Shown here: positions 1 to 12,269 of the stretch, piece after piece | Layout: every line of letters starts with the position of its first letter | Position numbering within the stretch: the first letter of the stretch is position 1 | Source of the DNA: Micropterus salmoides | Taxonomy: Eukaryota > Chordata > Actinopteri > Centrarchiformes > Centrarchidae | Assembly (NCBI RefSeq): GCF_014851395.1 | Contig: NW_024043372.1 | Coordinates: forward strand, 20,692,977-20,756,976 | Reading direction: 5' to 3' | DNA: 64,000 bases | The notes under the pieces: generated by a model | Database searches by the model: none | What the model was told of the DNA's origin: nothing | What the model saw: only the letters and a program-made list of their open reading frames with translations | Program-made: the position numbers and the translations under genes

Positions 1-380
1 ATATTTTCTGCCCTTTTGTTTTTAAAGTAGTATTTTGAATGTCAGACTTTTTAATAATGGAGCATTTTTAACTCATTGTAATTGCTACTTTTACTTAGCA
101 TCTGAGTATTTATTCTGCAACCTCTGAGTACTTATTCAGTTTTTAATTTAGTTGTTCATGTAACTGCTTTGTTTTACTGTGCACATATGGTGGCTTTGTA
201 AAATAATCGCAGCTCTTCACTTGTTTCACTCTTTGTGTTATGAATTACATTTGAAAAGGATTAAATTAACTTTTCTCTACTTTAAGTACCTTGAAGATGT
301 CTCTAGTACTTTGTGAATCAGGCTGTGTCACAGTGTAAATCTGGGAAAGTGAATAAAAACAATTAACTACTTGTTCCCAG

Positions 381-590
381 GAGCACGGCAGCCTCCATCA
401 CTGAAATGGAAAAAAGTCGAGAACCACCAAGACAAAGACAGTGACTGGGCAAGAAAGGCCTTGGTCTGGGAGGTGCCCAAGAACCCAACCGCCTCTCTAA
501 TACCTTTGAAAAAAAAAAAAACCTGTAAAAATGTGTTTTCGCTTGTCATAATGGGTTGCATCAAAAATAAAAATTGTGTTTAAGCTAGAA
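381..590 (+). CDS. possible terminal exon of an unidentified + strand gene
   Basis: A good acceptor (ttgttcccag) ends at 380. It is followed by a short reading frame from 382 to a TGA at 442-444 that ends EKSREPPRQRQ, and a canonical AATAAA at 566-571 lies about 120 bases downstream. Together these look like a last coding exon with a short 3' UTR belonging to a gene that lies mostly left of the window. A second open frame across the same exon runs to 583, so the reading frame is not certain. I do not recognise the protein. The sequence before 380 is AT-rich and intron-like. It could also be non-coding. Confidence 0.3.
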
Positions 591-599
591 CACAATAGT

Positions 600-1444
600 G
601 TGTAAAAAAAACCAAACAAAATTAAGTGAAGATTTAAAAACCTTCTGATGTCACCACACTGTTTTTGAGCTTTGAATACAATGTAACCCAGAGCAGCCAA
701 CCAATTAAACTGTCAATTTTACTTAAGTAATTCCTGGGAAACTGGCAGCAACATCTTATCAGGCATGTTGCCCAAAAGGACTTTTGTTGCCTTAGATGAC
801 TCAAAATGTTCGGACGTTTTTACTTGCATCTTTCAAAGTGTTTAGCAATCAAAAGATGTTCAATTAAACAGCAAACCTTAGGTATTAAATAAAATACATT
901 TTTTTAAATATTTATCTCCTCATCCCACGTCATAGTATTTGCCTATTAAAATGCTGATTATTTTCTTAATGAATTTATTATTTTAGTCTACACATTAGAA
1001 AACTTTCAATTCACATTTTTGAGTGGCCTTTTATTGTGGCCAGCCTAAGGCTCACCTGTGCAATACCCACGCTGTCTGATCAGCATCTTGATATGCCACA
1101 CATGTGAGGTGGATGGATTATCTCGGCAAAGATTGACAGATTTGTGAACAATACTTGAGAAAAATAGGCCTTTTGTGTACATAGAGAAAGTCTTAGATCT
1201 TTGAATTCAGCTCATGATGAATGGGGGCAAAAACAAAAGTGTTGCATTTACAATTTTGTTCATTGTAGATAAAGATAAATAAACTACCTTGTACCTTATA
1301 GTAATACTTTCATTAATTGATAATTTCCTTAGGTTAGCCATGATATACAAATGAGAAATATGAATACTACACATGGAAACATTTATCAAACATTTATTTA
1401 AAAAAAAAAAAAAAGCCAATGTAAAAGATAATATCTGTATTTGT
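600..1444. other. intergenic: 3' flank of ppil1
   Basis: No gene is visible. This is AT-rich sequence containing the 3' UTR of ppil1 on the minus strand. A minus-strand AATAAA (read as tttatt on +) lies near 1034, with others near 1390. The exact polyadenylation site cannot be chosen. Confidence 0.4.
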
Positions 1445-4400
1445 CTAATTGGGTACACTTGCTCTGACGATTTTGATATCATCGACCGGCCGATCTTGAC
1501 CGCTTGTCTCTACCATCCCAATCCGGTTCAGCACTCCCATCCCCTGGTATACTCTTCCAAAAATACTGTGCTTTCCATCTAACCACTGAGTGGGTCCAAG
1601 AGTGAGGAAGAACTGGCTTCCGTTTGTGTCCGGTCCTGCATTAGCCATCGCCAGAATACCGGCACCTGATAGACACAAAGGTGAAATCAGAATTACAATT
1701 TTGAGACTTTTCACTGTTAAAAGCATCTTATAAATATTAAATGAAAGGAATCTGTAACACTACATTTTAAATCAGATTTCAAATCAAGAAATCCTTGAGC
1801 CAAAACCACAACATATTCTCTGTAGCTGTAACATTATTTGGTATACACTCACTTATAAAGTTCAGTTCAGTGTGCTTTATTGGCATGGATGTTTCATAAA
1901 TAATGTTGCTAAAGCACTTTAAAAATCAAAAGTTTACATTTGAATAAGACATAAGATTAAATTTGAATATCCATTCAGTTGCCAGTTTATTAGGTACACC
2001 TAGCTAAAAGTATTGCCACTTAATACAGCATGCCTGCAATAAATCCTTCATTTTTGTAAAAAATAATGTTAAGGGCTCAGCACTGACACGCATACCAATT
2101 AGGTTAATTGTAAAGGGTGCAGGAGCCTTTATTTACCAACCTACAGTTGTCTCCTCCACATCTGCCACTTTGTATAAAAATGTTTCACCATGATTACCTG
2201 TGAATTTCAGTTCTGGGTTCAGCTCATCCTCAAACTGTTTACCAAATATGGAGGCACCACCGCGACCTGTTAGGACGACAAAGATTAGAAAACTACACAA
2301 TTGCTCTCAAATGAAGTAACTGAACAAGACAATATGCAATTATAAACATGTCAGGCTTTATATGAATGGACTGGTGTTTTCCATTTAAATGTTATTACCA
2401 TGTGACCTTCAGACTTTGCTTTGATGTTAAATATCACTCTGTCCATGTTTCACACTTGGCTGTTTTGCTAAAGAGATCCAATTTAGGATTATCAATGCAT
2501 GTTCAGGGTGAAAGGTTTAGATTAAAAATCTGCCAAACAAATGTATTGAGATTTCACCGGGTCGCTCTGTGGGCCCGCTTGATCAGCCAAAACAAGAACG
2601 ACAGATGTGTCATCGGCCCACTTTGATTATGTACAAGCCCACTTCCTCAAGATCCTCAATACCAGCAAGAAAGAATGGCATCGACCTCGACAGCTTAACG
2701 GAGTAAAGTGATGTGAACAGTAAAGTTACTAAAAACAAGACATCGGTGCTGCAGTAACACCTTCACAACCTAAAAACCTCCAGAGTGTGGCAGCACTCAG
2801 CCAAAAAGGTTGAACTGCAGCATCGGCAAAACTTAGCTTTCCTAGAAACACCGGAGCATCTGAAGAGGAGGGGCGTCATGTTGTTGCTCTGTGGATGATG
2901 AAGACTCGTCTCAGTAAGCTAGTTAGCGAGCTACCTTCACGTTGCGAGCTGTAACGTTTTCTATACGGTTTCCTTTAGTCAATTTGATTGAATGATTGAT
3001 AATGACGCTGAGAGTAGCACATTATGACACAACGGCCGCGTTCACATTCCAGATGTGCCCTGACTTTATCATAAATGACGCATCGCTCATGACGACGTTC
3101 CCAGCTGGAGAACGTGTTGCGAGTGCGCAAGATTAGATAACACCGGACAATTTCATACTTTCTAAAGAATAGAAAACAGTTCTCCTGTCTATGCGTGAGG
3201 CGGCGGATAATTCGCCCCAAACTCCCTTAAAGTTTTAAATTAGAGAGGTCCGCAAGACAAGGTTGTCCATTGTCTCTCTTGTATAGTATTGCAATAGAAC
3301 CGCTAAGTCTTCTTATTTTGAAGAACCATAGTGTTAAAGGAATATGCACCCCTTTAGGCAGAGAAGCAAAATTCTTTTCATCTGCTGATGATATCAATGT
3401 CACTGTTAAAACTGAACTAGACATTGAGAAGGTAGTAAAACACTTGCAAACCTATGAGAAGGTCTCTGGTGCTAAGGTTAACATCAACAAATCTAGTATC
3501 TTATATTTTGGTAGCAACAGTCAAACGAACAATGCGTGGGGGTTTCAGGAAACTGGAGACATGGTAAAAATTATGGGAGTCTATTTTGGTACTGTTGCTT
3601 CAGTTGCAAGAGATCGCAGCTGGAGTGAGCTGTTGCTTAAAGTCAGAAACAGACTTGCTCTTTGGAAGATGAGATGCCTTTCGTTGAAAGGGAAGGTGGT
3701 CGTCAATAATTTAGTTCTGTTATTCTTCACACTCTGAATGTTCACGGAATGCCAAAAGAGATAGTACATAAATTACAGTCTGCCATTTCATCTTTTTTGT
3801 GGAGAGGAGGAGGTAATTTGATCGCACACTCCACCTTAATCGGAAAGGTAAAAGAGGGGGGTTTAGCGTATAGAGACATTGCCACGATTAAAGACACGGC
3901 TAGAATAAAAGTTATAAAGAAATTCTTATAGTGACAGGCATATTTGGATGGATTATTTGTATCACAAAATAAATCAAAGTGGTTCTTGTGGTATTTTCAA
4001 CCTGTGTCAACTGTCATCACAGAAAATCATAGAAACGTTCCCCTTGTTCTATAAAGAAATCTTTCCAGCATGGAGCAGAGCCAGAGTATTACTTTCGTCA
4101 CATGTAGAACACAAAGGACAAGTATTGAGACAGCCGCTCTTCAGAAACCCCTGTGTTGCGTTTCAATCTTTGTTTTTTCCCCCCAATGGCTGACTTACAC
4201 ACATTGAGAGACGTTCTAAATACAACAGGGAGCGTAGACAGTGAGTTCGTACTCCAGACCTTGGTAAGGAAGAGTATCAGTTTAAAAAAAACAAACAAAA
4301 AAAAACACTGGTCAACATATGTTCAAAAATTTAATCGGATTTGCCTTCTGAATGGAAATCAATTCTCAGAAAAACTTCAAAAGTTGTGCAGGATGTCTCT

Positions 4401-7400
4401 CCTGATTTTTCCTTATGTAACACTAATTCTCAGAAATCATTGGTCGATATAACAACAAAGATGTGGTATAAATTGTTAATTGAGAGAAGTATTGCACGAC
4501 CAACTTCAGAAAAGATTTGGGAAAAAATCTTTTTGGGAAGAGATAATCATTCAATCTGGCAGAATATTGATTTAAAATATGGGAGTCATGCTGTGTTTAA
4601 CACTGATTTCAAAATCAGACATAGGAGGATATTCACTGGAGTCATTTTGCATCAGATAAATAAACAAAAATATGCCAGGACATGTACCATCTGTAGGCTC
4701 GATGATGAAACTTTAGAACATTTTTTTAGATTGTCCGTGCCTTGCTCTTTTTTGGAAACAAGTCACGATGCTGTTGTGTCAGGGTTGCAACTGGGAATGC
4801 GGAACAGGGGAGGATAAAAGATAGGTGTTATTGTTTGGTTTACAATCAAATACAATCTCCAAGAAGAAATGGATAATTAATATAATATTAGCTTTCGCTA
4901 TACATACAGTCTTTTTTGGAATCATGTACATGTCTGAATAATTTGTGTGCTTTTTTAATAAGATTAAAAAAAAAACTCCCTTAAATAACAGAGTTTTGTG
5001 AGTTGTTGAGTTAGGGGAAATATATCACCGTTGTGAAACGCTGTCTACTACAAAATGGTTATTATTGACCCCCCTGTAAATTCGGCAAATGTAATGCATG
5101 ACGTTATTCCTTTCTTTGTATAGTGTCAGCTTGTGTTGCGGTACTGGCGTGTAAACTGCTCCGTCACTAAACAGCAGATCATCTGTTTAGATCAGGACTT
5201 TATTTTAGCGGAACTTCTTTTGCTGCAGCAGAAACGTTCATTAAAAGATGTATTTTTAATAGCAGCATTTATTTTATCGTTAGCACATGCCTAAAACAAC
5301 CTGAAGTTTAATTTAAAAGCTGATAGCTAAATAAGGCGCATTGTGTAATGAGTCTTATTTAGATTCATAATCCCAATAGTCAATTATTCATTTGAATAAT
5401 TGATAGATTAGTTGCAGCCCTATTGCTTTGTGCACTGGTGCGCAGTCATGTTGGAACAGGAAAGGGCCATCCCCAAACTGTTTCCACAAAGTTGGGAGCA
5501 TGAAATTTTCCACAATGTCTTGGTAGGAAACACCTCGCCCGCAAAGTCTCATGAACCCATGTACGGACAGTCTGTGGTGCAACGTGGCGTTGGTGGATGG
5601 AGCGAGATGTGATGTCCCAGATGTGCTCAATTGGATTCAGGTCTGGGGAACGGGCGGGCCAGTCCATAGCATCAATGCCTTCCTCTTGCAGTAACTGCTG
5701 ACACACTCCAGCCACATGAGGTCTAGCATTGTCTTGCATTAGGAGGAACCCAGGGCCAACCGCACCAGCATATGGTCTCACAAGGGGCCTGAGGATCTCA
5801 TCTCGGTACCTAATGGCAGTCAGGCTACCTCTGGCAAGCACATGGAGGGCTGTGCAGCCCCTAAAGAAATGCCACCCCACACCATTACTGACCCACCGCT
5901 AAACCGGTCATGCTGGAGGATGTTGCAGGCAGCAGAATGTTCTCCACGGCGTCTCCAGACTCTATCACGTCTGTCACATGTGCTCAGTGTGAACCTGCTT
6001 TCATCTGTGAAGAGCACAGGGCGCCAGTGGCGAATTTGCCAATCTTGGTGTTCTCTGGCAAATGCCAAATGTCCTGCACGGTGTTGGGCTGTAAGCACAA
6101 CCACCACCTGTGGACATTGGGCCCTCTTACCACCCTCATGGAGTCGGTTTCTGACCGTTTGAGCAGACACATGTACATTTGTGGCCTGCTGGAGGTCATT
6201 TTGCAGGGCTCTGGCAGTGCTCCTCCTGCTCCTCCTGCTCCTCCTTGCACAAAGGCGGAGGTAGCAGTCCTGCTGCTCGGTTGTTGCCCTCCTACGGCCT
6301 CCTCCACGTCTCCTGATGTACTGGCCTGTCTCTTGGTAGCGCCTCCACGCTCTGGACGCTACGCTGACAGACACGGCCAACCTTCTTGCCATAGCTCGCA
6401 TTGATGTGCCATCCTGTATGAACTGCACTACCTGAGCCACTTGTGTGGGTTGTAGACGCCATCTCATGCTACAACTAGAGTGAAAGCACCGCCAGCATTC
6501 AAAAGTGACCAAAACATCAGCCAGGAAGCATAGGAACTGAGAAGTGGTCTGTGGTCACCACCTGCAGAACCACTCCTTTATTGTGGGTGTCTTACGAATT
6601 GCCTATAATTTCCACCTGTTGTCTATTCCATTTGCACAACAGCATGTGAAATTGATTGTCAATCAGTGTTGCTTCCTTTCTCCTTTTGATTTCACAGGAG
6701 TGTGATTGACTTGGAGTTACATTGTGTTGTTTAAGTATTCTGTTTATTTTTTTGAGCAGTGTATATATGAATATTAAGCCTGCCAAATTTCACATTTTAA
6801 CATTAGTTCAATATCACAAATCAGCCTTGGATTTACAATCTGAACAGTACAGGTGTATACTGCATATTTAACTGATTCTAGCGATCAACAAGAATTGATT
6901 AATTGGAAGCGTTCTAATTGAATACTATTTGAACTATAATTTGTGCCAAATTGCAGTATACTTTCACCCACCCAAACCATGTCTGTAAATCTAGCGCATG
7001 TGATGAACCCACCTGTTCCTGTAGGGTCTCCTCCTTGCACCATGAAGTCTTTGATTATTCGGTGAAACTTTGTGTTGTTGTAGTAGCCTCTTCTGGCCAG
7101 CTCTGCGAAGTTCTTGCAGGTCTTTGGTGCATGTTTCCAGTACAGCTCCAACACAACCGTCCCCATCCTGCAATGCACTTTCAGTATTAATAACGTTATC
7201 CAGCGTCTTTGAACAGCAAACTCTGTTTTACAAGTTCTCACTTCAGAATCAGCTTTTATTGCCAGGTATGTGTACGCATATCATGTGTGCCCTGGTGAAT
7301 TAATTTGTGACTGCGTGTTGCAGAATAAAAAGACAACAACGCCAGCATGAGGGCAAAGAACTAAAGCACCATAATGTGTAGATTTAGTTAAATCTATACT

Positions 7401-7605
7401 CAGCAGCAGTAAGACTATTTTGGTATCGGCATTGTTTACCAAGCAAGCTTAGCTAACATCACCAAGCAGCTAACGATAGCGTAGTTAGCCGACTTCACGT
7501 TACTTAGCGTTAGCTGAGTTAGCATTCAGTGGTTTTAATAAAAACTTACGTCGTCTCCAGGGCGACTGTTGGCGGCTGCCATGTGTCTGGAGGTATACCT
7601 GACAT
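1445..7605 (-). CDS. ppil1: peptidyl-prolyl cis-trans isomerase-like 1 (cyclophilin)
   Basis: Single-domain cyclophilin of the spliceosome; the family isomerises X-Pro bonds and is recruited by SKIP/SNW1. Coding exons on the minus strand are 7605-7550, 7167-7013, 2266-2198 and 1665-1445. All have GT/AG borders and matching phases. They total 501 bases, giving 166 residues plus stop, the usual PPIL1 length. The start (MSGIPPDTWQPP) fits the family N-terminus. Recognisable blocks are VLELYWKHAPKTCKNF, KFHRIIKDFMVQGGDPTGTG (with the catalytic-site R and the FMVQ/GGD core), GRGGASIFGKQFEDE, ILAMANAGPDTNGSQFF and QWLDGKHSIFGRV (the W and H of the pocket). At residue 15 this copy has Ala in VALETT, where I recall Tyr. 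The gene looks intact. Its large intron 2 (2267-7012) is filled with transposon debris. Confidence 0.95.
3219..4985 (+). mobile_element. 5'-truncated, decayed L1/Tx1-like LINE with target-site duplication
   Basis: The reverse-transcriptase 3' half is readable on the plus strand in broken frames: RQGCPLSLLYSIAIEPLS, then a catalytic box reading SADD instead of the usual YADD, then a spacer with SGAKVNINKSS, followed by LWKMRCLSLKGK. Further pieces (PKEIVHKLQ, SFLWRGGG, TCTICRLDDETLEHFF) belong to the region after the RT; the last resembles the C-x2-C zinc-knuckle end of L1-type ORF2. The body runs about 3232-4972 and ends in an A-rich tail. The 13-base word aaactcccttaaa occurs at 3219-3231 and again at 4973-4985, as expected for a target-site duplication. 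It lies inside ppil1 intron 2 in the opposite orientation to the gene. Dead copy. Confidence 0.85.
5360..5421 (-). mobile_element. hAT-like MITE terminus
   Basis: Read on the minus strand this begins tagggctgcaactaat and continues with ATTGAT/AATCAAT-like palindromic stretches, the recognisable end of a very common fish non-autonomous hAT-type element. The same terminal word appears on + at 9447. The other end of this copy was not found. It abuts directly the Tc1-derived fragment that begins at 5422. Confidence 0.5.
5422..6765 (-). pseudogene. chimeric Tc1/mariner-like transposase fragment
   Basis: Most of a Tc1-like transposase reads on the minus strand. The N-terminal paired-type HTH is near 6400-6512 (TQVAQVVQFIQDGTSMRA). 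The DDE core has FTDESRF, MVWGGIS, QDNARPH and DLNPIEHIWD, so all three catalytic acids are present. One frameshift near 5850 separates MVWGGIS from CTALHVLARGS. Near 5525 the sequence changes to another Tc1 family: minus-strand QDIVENFMLPTLWKQFGDG followed by FLFQHDCAPVHKA is an alternative middle-D block and not the C-terminus expected here. The high-coordinate end has the typical terminal word tttgagcagtgta near 6750-6763. The low-coordinate terminal repeat is missing. Non-functional copy inside ppil1 intron 2. Confidence 0.8.
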
Positions 7606-7760
7606 TACCACTCCAAACAGTGCCCTTCAGTAGTCTTTAAACAAATCTGTTGAATTAAAAGCAAGTGATGTATCAGCCTAGCACATTCATTCATTCAGTT
7701 CAGTTCATAGGGACGTCTTCTTCTGTGGTTGCCGCTCATTTCCTCTGCGTGAGGAGCGAG
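7420..7760. promoter_or_regulatory. ppil1 5' region
   Basis: This holds the first coding exon of ppil1 (7605-7550), its short 5' UTR and the intron start. It is richer in CpG and in short TTAGC / CGTTAGC words than its surroundings (about 7440-7530). Similar words recur at the hdhd3/trub2 and C1orf159 promoters. No TATA box was identified. Confidence 0.4.
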
Positions 7761-7819
7761 TCAGCAGCAGTTGGCTGCCCTCTACTGGACACACGGACCT
7801 GTCAGTTGCTTCTTTTATA

Positions 7820-8090
7820 CAGGTGCTGGTCATATAATTAGAATATCATCAAAAAGTTGATTTATTTCAGTAATTCCATTCAAAAAGTGAAACTTGTATA
7901 ATGTATACATTCATTCCACACAGACTGATATATTTCAAGTGTTCATTCCTTTTAATTTTTATGATTATAACTGACAACTAATGAAAATCCCAAAATCAGT
8001 ATCTCAGAAAATTAGAATATTGTGAAAAGGTTCAATATTGAAGACACCTGGTGCCACAGTCTAATCAGCTACTAAAACAATGTGCTAGCT
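7820..8090 (+). mobile_element. terminal fragment of a Tc1-like transposon (copy 1)
   Basis: Begins caggtgctggtcatataatt and continues with the AT-rich terminal region ending near gacacctggtgccacagtc. The same sequence recurs in the same orientation at 35208-35395. I recognise it as the end of an abundant fish Tc1-like element; no transposase is left here. Confidence 0.55.
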
Positions 8091-8099
8091 TTTTAAAAA

Positions 8100-9440
8100 G
8101 ATAAGATTTAAGAAGGGATTTAAAATATGTCATTGATTTTGCAGTCTCAAGTTCAAGAGCTGAGGCGTACTGGTCACCACCGAGACTTAGCAAGAGGGTT
8201 TTAAGGACCGAAACTAAGTACATAAATAATTATAGAATTTATCATCCATCAAAAGTCAGAGGGCAGGTTAAAGACTCTGAGTATTACTTGGCCAACATAT
8301 GTACCATTGTAGCAGGTAAGATTTAATTAAGATCTGCACAAGGTGCCACCATCTTGAATTAGGCAAAAGCAGTAGAAGTTCAACCACAAATCGCACTTTT
8401 GATGGATGAAGATGACAAATTTATTTATTTTGCTTCAGCAAGTTACACTCTGGATGAATGAAAGTACATAAATAAATAACTACACAAATAAATATGCATT
8501 TAATATCTAATTTTATTTGTGATTAATCTAAAGTGACAATCAGGCTTCACATTGCATAATTATTGTATGCATTTTATCCGGCTATTGAATCATTTAATTA
8601 TATAATTATTTATGTATTTATATAGGTAGTTTTGTTACTTGGCCAGTAACACAGCCAGCAGAGCCCTACCCAAGGATCTGAGACTCTGGCTCATAGGTGA
8701 ACACCAATTTAGGAGATAAAAATTGGTGTGCTTTACAGAATACACCTGATTTATGAGATGCTCCTCAGTTGATGAAAACAGGATTGAACAACTTTTGTAT
8801 CTTGTTTTTCAAAAGAAAGGCTACTGTCAAATTTTACACCCAGGTTTCTGGCTGCAGGTTGTGTGGACAGGGTGCCAAGATGTTTTTGTAAAACTGTAAT
8901 ACAAGGACCAAAAAGAGTGATTTAAGATTTGTTTTTATTTCGCTGGAGAAAGTTCATTCTTGCCAGACAAGATGAAACTGTTTTCTTCACCGGTTTATTA
9001 GGGGACATAAATTTATGTCATCTGCATATCAATGATACTATATTTTATGTTAATGTATGATTTGTCCAATTAGTAGCATTTATACAGAGAACAAAGAAGG
9101 CCACGGGGGAAGCCTTGGGGAACACCACATGCCACAGAGATGGCCAGAGAAAAGAAAGTATCAGCGACCACTATCAGAAAGTTCTGTTAAAGGGAGAAAT
9201 AAGATATGTACCAGAGCTGTGTCCCTGATGACACATAAAAAATATAATTGTACTTTGAGGTCAGACTCAGTTTTGATGCACACACTCCTCAGTCTCTTGT
9301 CATAATATTGAATGTATTTATTACAAAGAAAAGACACCTGGAACCAACCCCCCACAGTTACATGAGATTTGCTTAAAGTAACAATCTTTCAACTTCAATT
9401 CTACCCAAGAAACAAGGTCACAAGTTGAGCTGCATGTGTC
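8100..9440. repeat. degenerate interspersed repeat, no gene
   Basis: No convincing coding exon. The stretch 9000-9240 (atgtcatctgcatatcaatg ... ggaagccttggggaacacca) resembles a dispersed fish repeat, possibly the remnant of a retroelement coding region. It is too decayed to classify. An 82-codon open frame at 9057-9305 falls inside it and shows no recognisable domain. Confidence 0.35.
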
Positions 9441-9446
9441 TCTTCT

Positions 9447-9520
9447 AGGGCTGCAGCTAACAATGATTTTAGTATTAGAAGCTTCTATAGATTATTTCAA
9501 CGATTCATCGATGTGTCGTT
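9447..9520 (+). mobile_element. hAT-like MITE terminus, second copy
   Basis: Starts tagggctgcagctaacaatg and runs into an AATCGAT-like region. It is the same terminal word, inverted, as at 5421. A (CA)n tract follows at about 9657-9673. Confidence 0.45.
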
Positions 9521-9529
9521 TAAAAGGTA

Positions 9530-10840
9530 CTTTAGCTTGGCGGCAAGAAACTGAGACACAACATCTTATAACTTCTCTGATTAGACAGGATAGAACATCT
9601 TTACTTCCTGACAAAGTAAAAGAAAGGACAGGGACTGTTAACCATGACACTGCACATACACACACACACACACATTGCACCAAAAAGAAATATTTTCTAA
9701 CACATGATGTTAACCTATTTTTCAAGGTTGGTTTGGTAAGACAGACATAACATCATAAACACCTAAAACGGAATGCATTGCAATGCAAAGTATAACTTTG
9801 TAAAAGCAGTTTCAAGTTTCAGTGTTCGTTGAGGATGTTAAAGAGAAATGTTGAATCAGCTCTATAGGCCATGTTCTGGACTAGATGGCTTGGACTGCAA
9901 AATATGTACAATATTGTGTCTCCATGGTAAAATGTACAATACACAATGTACCTTACAGTTAAATTTATTTGGTTTATGAGTGTCTGAATCTCTCTCTCTA
10001 TCCTATCTGTTACAAGAGGGACATTGTTGCTTTTATTTTGACATAAAAATATGGTTGGCATCAACAGTAAAAACCTTTGCCCCCTGCAGTTGGGTTTGTA
10101 GCTGGGTTTTTTTTTGTTGTCTTCAGAGTAAAATGTCATGACCAACAAGAACATGATCTGTCAAAGCATGTTAATACAATAAACTCAACTACAGAAAATA
10201 GATTTTCATCGTCCTCTACAGTATATTATATGTGAAGTCTTACATATTGTGTTTTTGATCACATTTTCCAGGAAACAAATAATGTAACATGAGTTGACAG
10301 GGTTAATTTGTTCACCAAATTGCCTGTCAGTGAGGAATCAGGTCGTCGTCTTAAGTCCCAAGACAGGCAGCTTTTGTCTTTGTCAACACATGTCTGTTGG
10401 GGATCATAAGATACTATTAGCTGTACAGTATAATGCTGCAGGAAAAGAATATACATTTAATCATGTCCAAGTGGTCGGCAAAGGTGACAGGGGTCATCTT
10501 AGATGGCAGCATGCCACAGGACAGTTTCATTTGTCCAGCATTATCCAGTGTCTAGGAAATGACATAACTGATTATTTTAAAATTAGAATTGGGTAATACT
10601 TGTTTGCTGATGATGGTGCAATGTGGATAAGAGGCAAGAATATTAAGTATGCACATGGGAAAACAATAAGAGATTTAAGGACAGAGAGAACAGCTTCAAC
10701 AATCTTGACAGAAAACGTCAAGTTTGTTGCAACAAAAGGAAAACAGTCATAATTTGTTCATGAAGAAGAATGAAGACCTTCAATAATGAAGATATGTATG
10801 ATTATATTTTGATAAGAGATATAAATCAAGAGTTCATTGA
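9530..10840. other. non-coding spacer
   Basis: Apart from the (CA)n tract near 9657-9673, I see no gene, splice-consistent exon or clear repeat family. Confidence 0.3.
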
Positions 10841-10849
10841 AATCTTGTA

Positions 10850-11890
10850 GAAGGAAAATGTGAGAAAGTAATTAATGGGAGCTCCTAAGGTGAAGACAGA
10901 CATACTGCAGGTTATGATTTATAGACCTATTATCAGTAGGACGTCTAGCAAAGCAGCCAAAGCCACTCTAGTAAAACAGGATTTCCTAAAAGCCCGGAGG
11001 TAAAAGCATCAAGGGTATGATGTATGACTTTGTTGTTTTTGCAAAGAAGGGAAAAGAAAACGAGTATTGTAAAAGACAAGAATCATAAATATAAAATAGA
11101 AATGTATAATTAAAATATGTAAAATGTATATGAAGAGCTGTGCAGTAAGAGATGTGAGGATGTGAGGATGTGCTAAACATGATTAAAGAATGTGCAAATG
11201 TCCACAGTATAAAGAAAAAAGAATATGTGCAATGTGAAAAAATAAAAACCCAGAGATTTACAAAAATCTTTATTAATGTAATGTGTTAAATTGAATGTGA
11301 GCTCCTGGACTGAAGAAAGACATGCTGCAGGTTGTGATAGTGCTATAATCAGTAAGATGTCTAGCAAACAGCCAGTAAAAGCATTAAGGGTGTGATGTAC
11401 AAATTTGTTGTTACTACAAAAAAAGTGGAGAAAACCTGACTAGTAATAAGAATCACAATCAGAAACAGGTTTATCGGATCTTCATTTAATTTGATAAAAC
11501 TTTTTGGGACATCAGCCTCTCATTGAGTCCAGGTCATTTAGGTTAGCCAGATTGTTGAGATCATGCTTCTTTGTCCTAAATGCTTGTATTGTGAAGCACT
11601 TTGTAACTTAAAAAAAAGCAAATAAATATACTTGCTTACTCATTTATTATTTGTCACACATTTTACCTTCAGGCCCTCCCACTTCCAGACATGCTTCGGT
11701 TGTGTAGGCCTACACTGATGCTTCATATACGCTAACACACTGCTGATTTGTAAACCTTTCTTACTAGAGCAGTTTTGTGAGCCAAACATCCTAAGCTTTT
11801 CTACTAAGCTCTATGAATCATATCCTGCATTATGTCTGCCTTCACCCAGGAGCTCACATTAATTACTTTCTCACACTTTCCTATGAACTG
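10850..11890. repeat. three-copy repeat with direct and inverted members
   Basis: A segment near 10854-11020 (gtgagaaagtaattaatggg, agctcctaaggtgaagacag, then actgcaggttatgattt and a tctagcaaa block) recurs diverged at about 11299-11400 in direct orientation. It also recurs at about 11710-11890 in inverted orientation, where the reverse complement reads gtgagaaagtaattaatgtg. The family is unknown to me. No coding potential was seen. Confidence 0.6.
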
Positions 11891-11924
11891 CTCTACATGA
11901 ACTTTTGTTTTTGATCTCTCAAAG

Positions 11925-12010
11925 TCAACACATTCAAATATCTTGTTTTGTCTGAACAACAGTCCAAAACCCAGATATTTAATTTAATATCATAGAAGAG
12001 TAAGAAAAGC
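11925..12010 (+). mobile_element. internal fragment of hAT-like MITE
   Basis: Contains cagtccaaaacccagatatt followed by a catagaagagtaagaaaag block. The same block recurs at about 14070-14155. I recognise it as the middle part of the tagggctgcaac MITE family whose ends occur at 5421 and 9447. Attribution is from memory. Confidence 0.4.
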
Positions 12011-12269
12011 ATTACATCTGCATTATATCTTGGTTCAGCTGGACCAATTAATGTTTTTGTTTTTTTTTGTGGAAACAATAAGCAGTTTGGTCTCTTGTTT
12101 AAAAAAAATTAAGGTGACGTGTGTGAAGTGAGCAGTGTAGTGAACTAGAGGGAACAAAGTGTCAGGATCTTAAAAATAAAAAAATTAATGACATCTATTC
12201 AAAGCTCAGATTTCCATTAAATCCTGGCTACATTCAGTGATTACAATGTTTACGTTGAAAACTATGGGG

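Noticed and set aside
2366..2626. 86-codon plus-strand ORF in ppil1 intron.
   Set aside because: No domain, no splice context, lies between coding exons of the opposite strand.
5842..6404. Plus-strand ORFs across the Tc1 copy.
   Set aside because: Antisense of the transposase; the minus strand has DDE motifs.
9057..9305. 82-codon ORF as a gene.
   Set aside because: Lies in a degenerate dispersed repeat, no domain.
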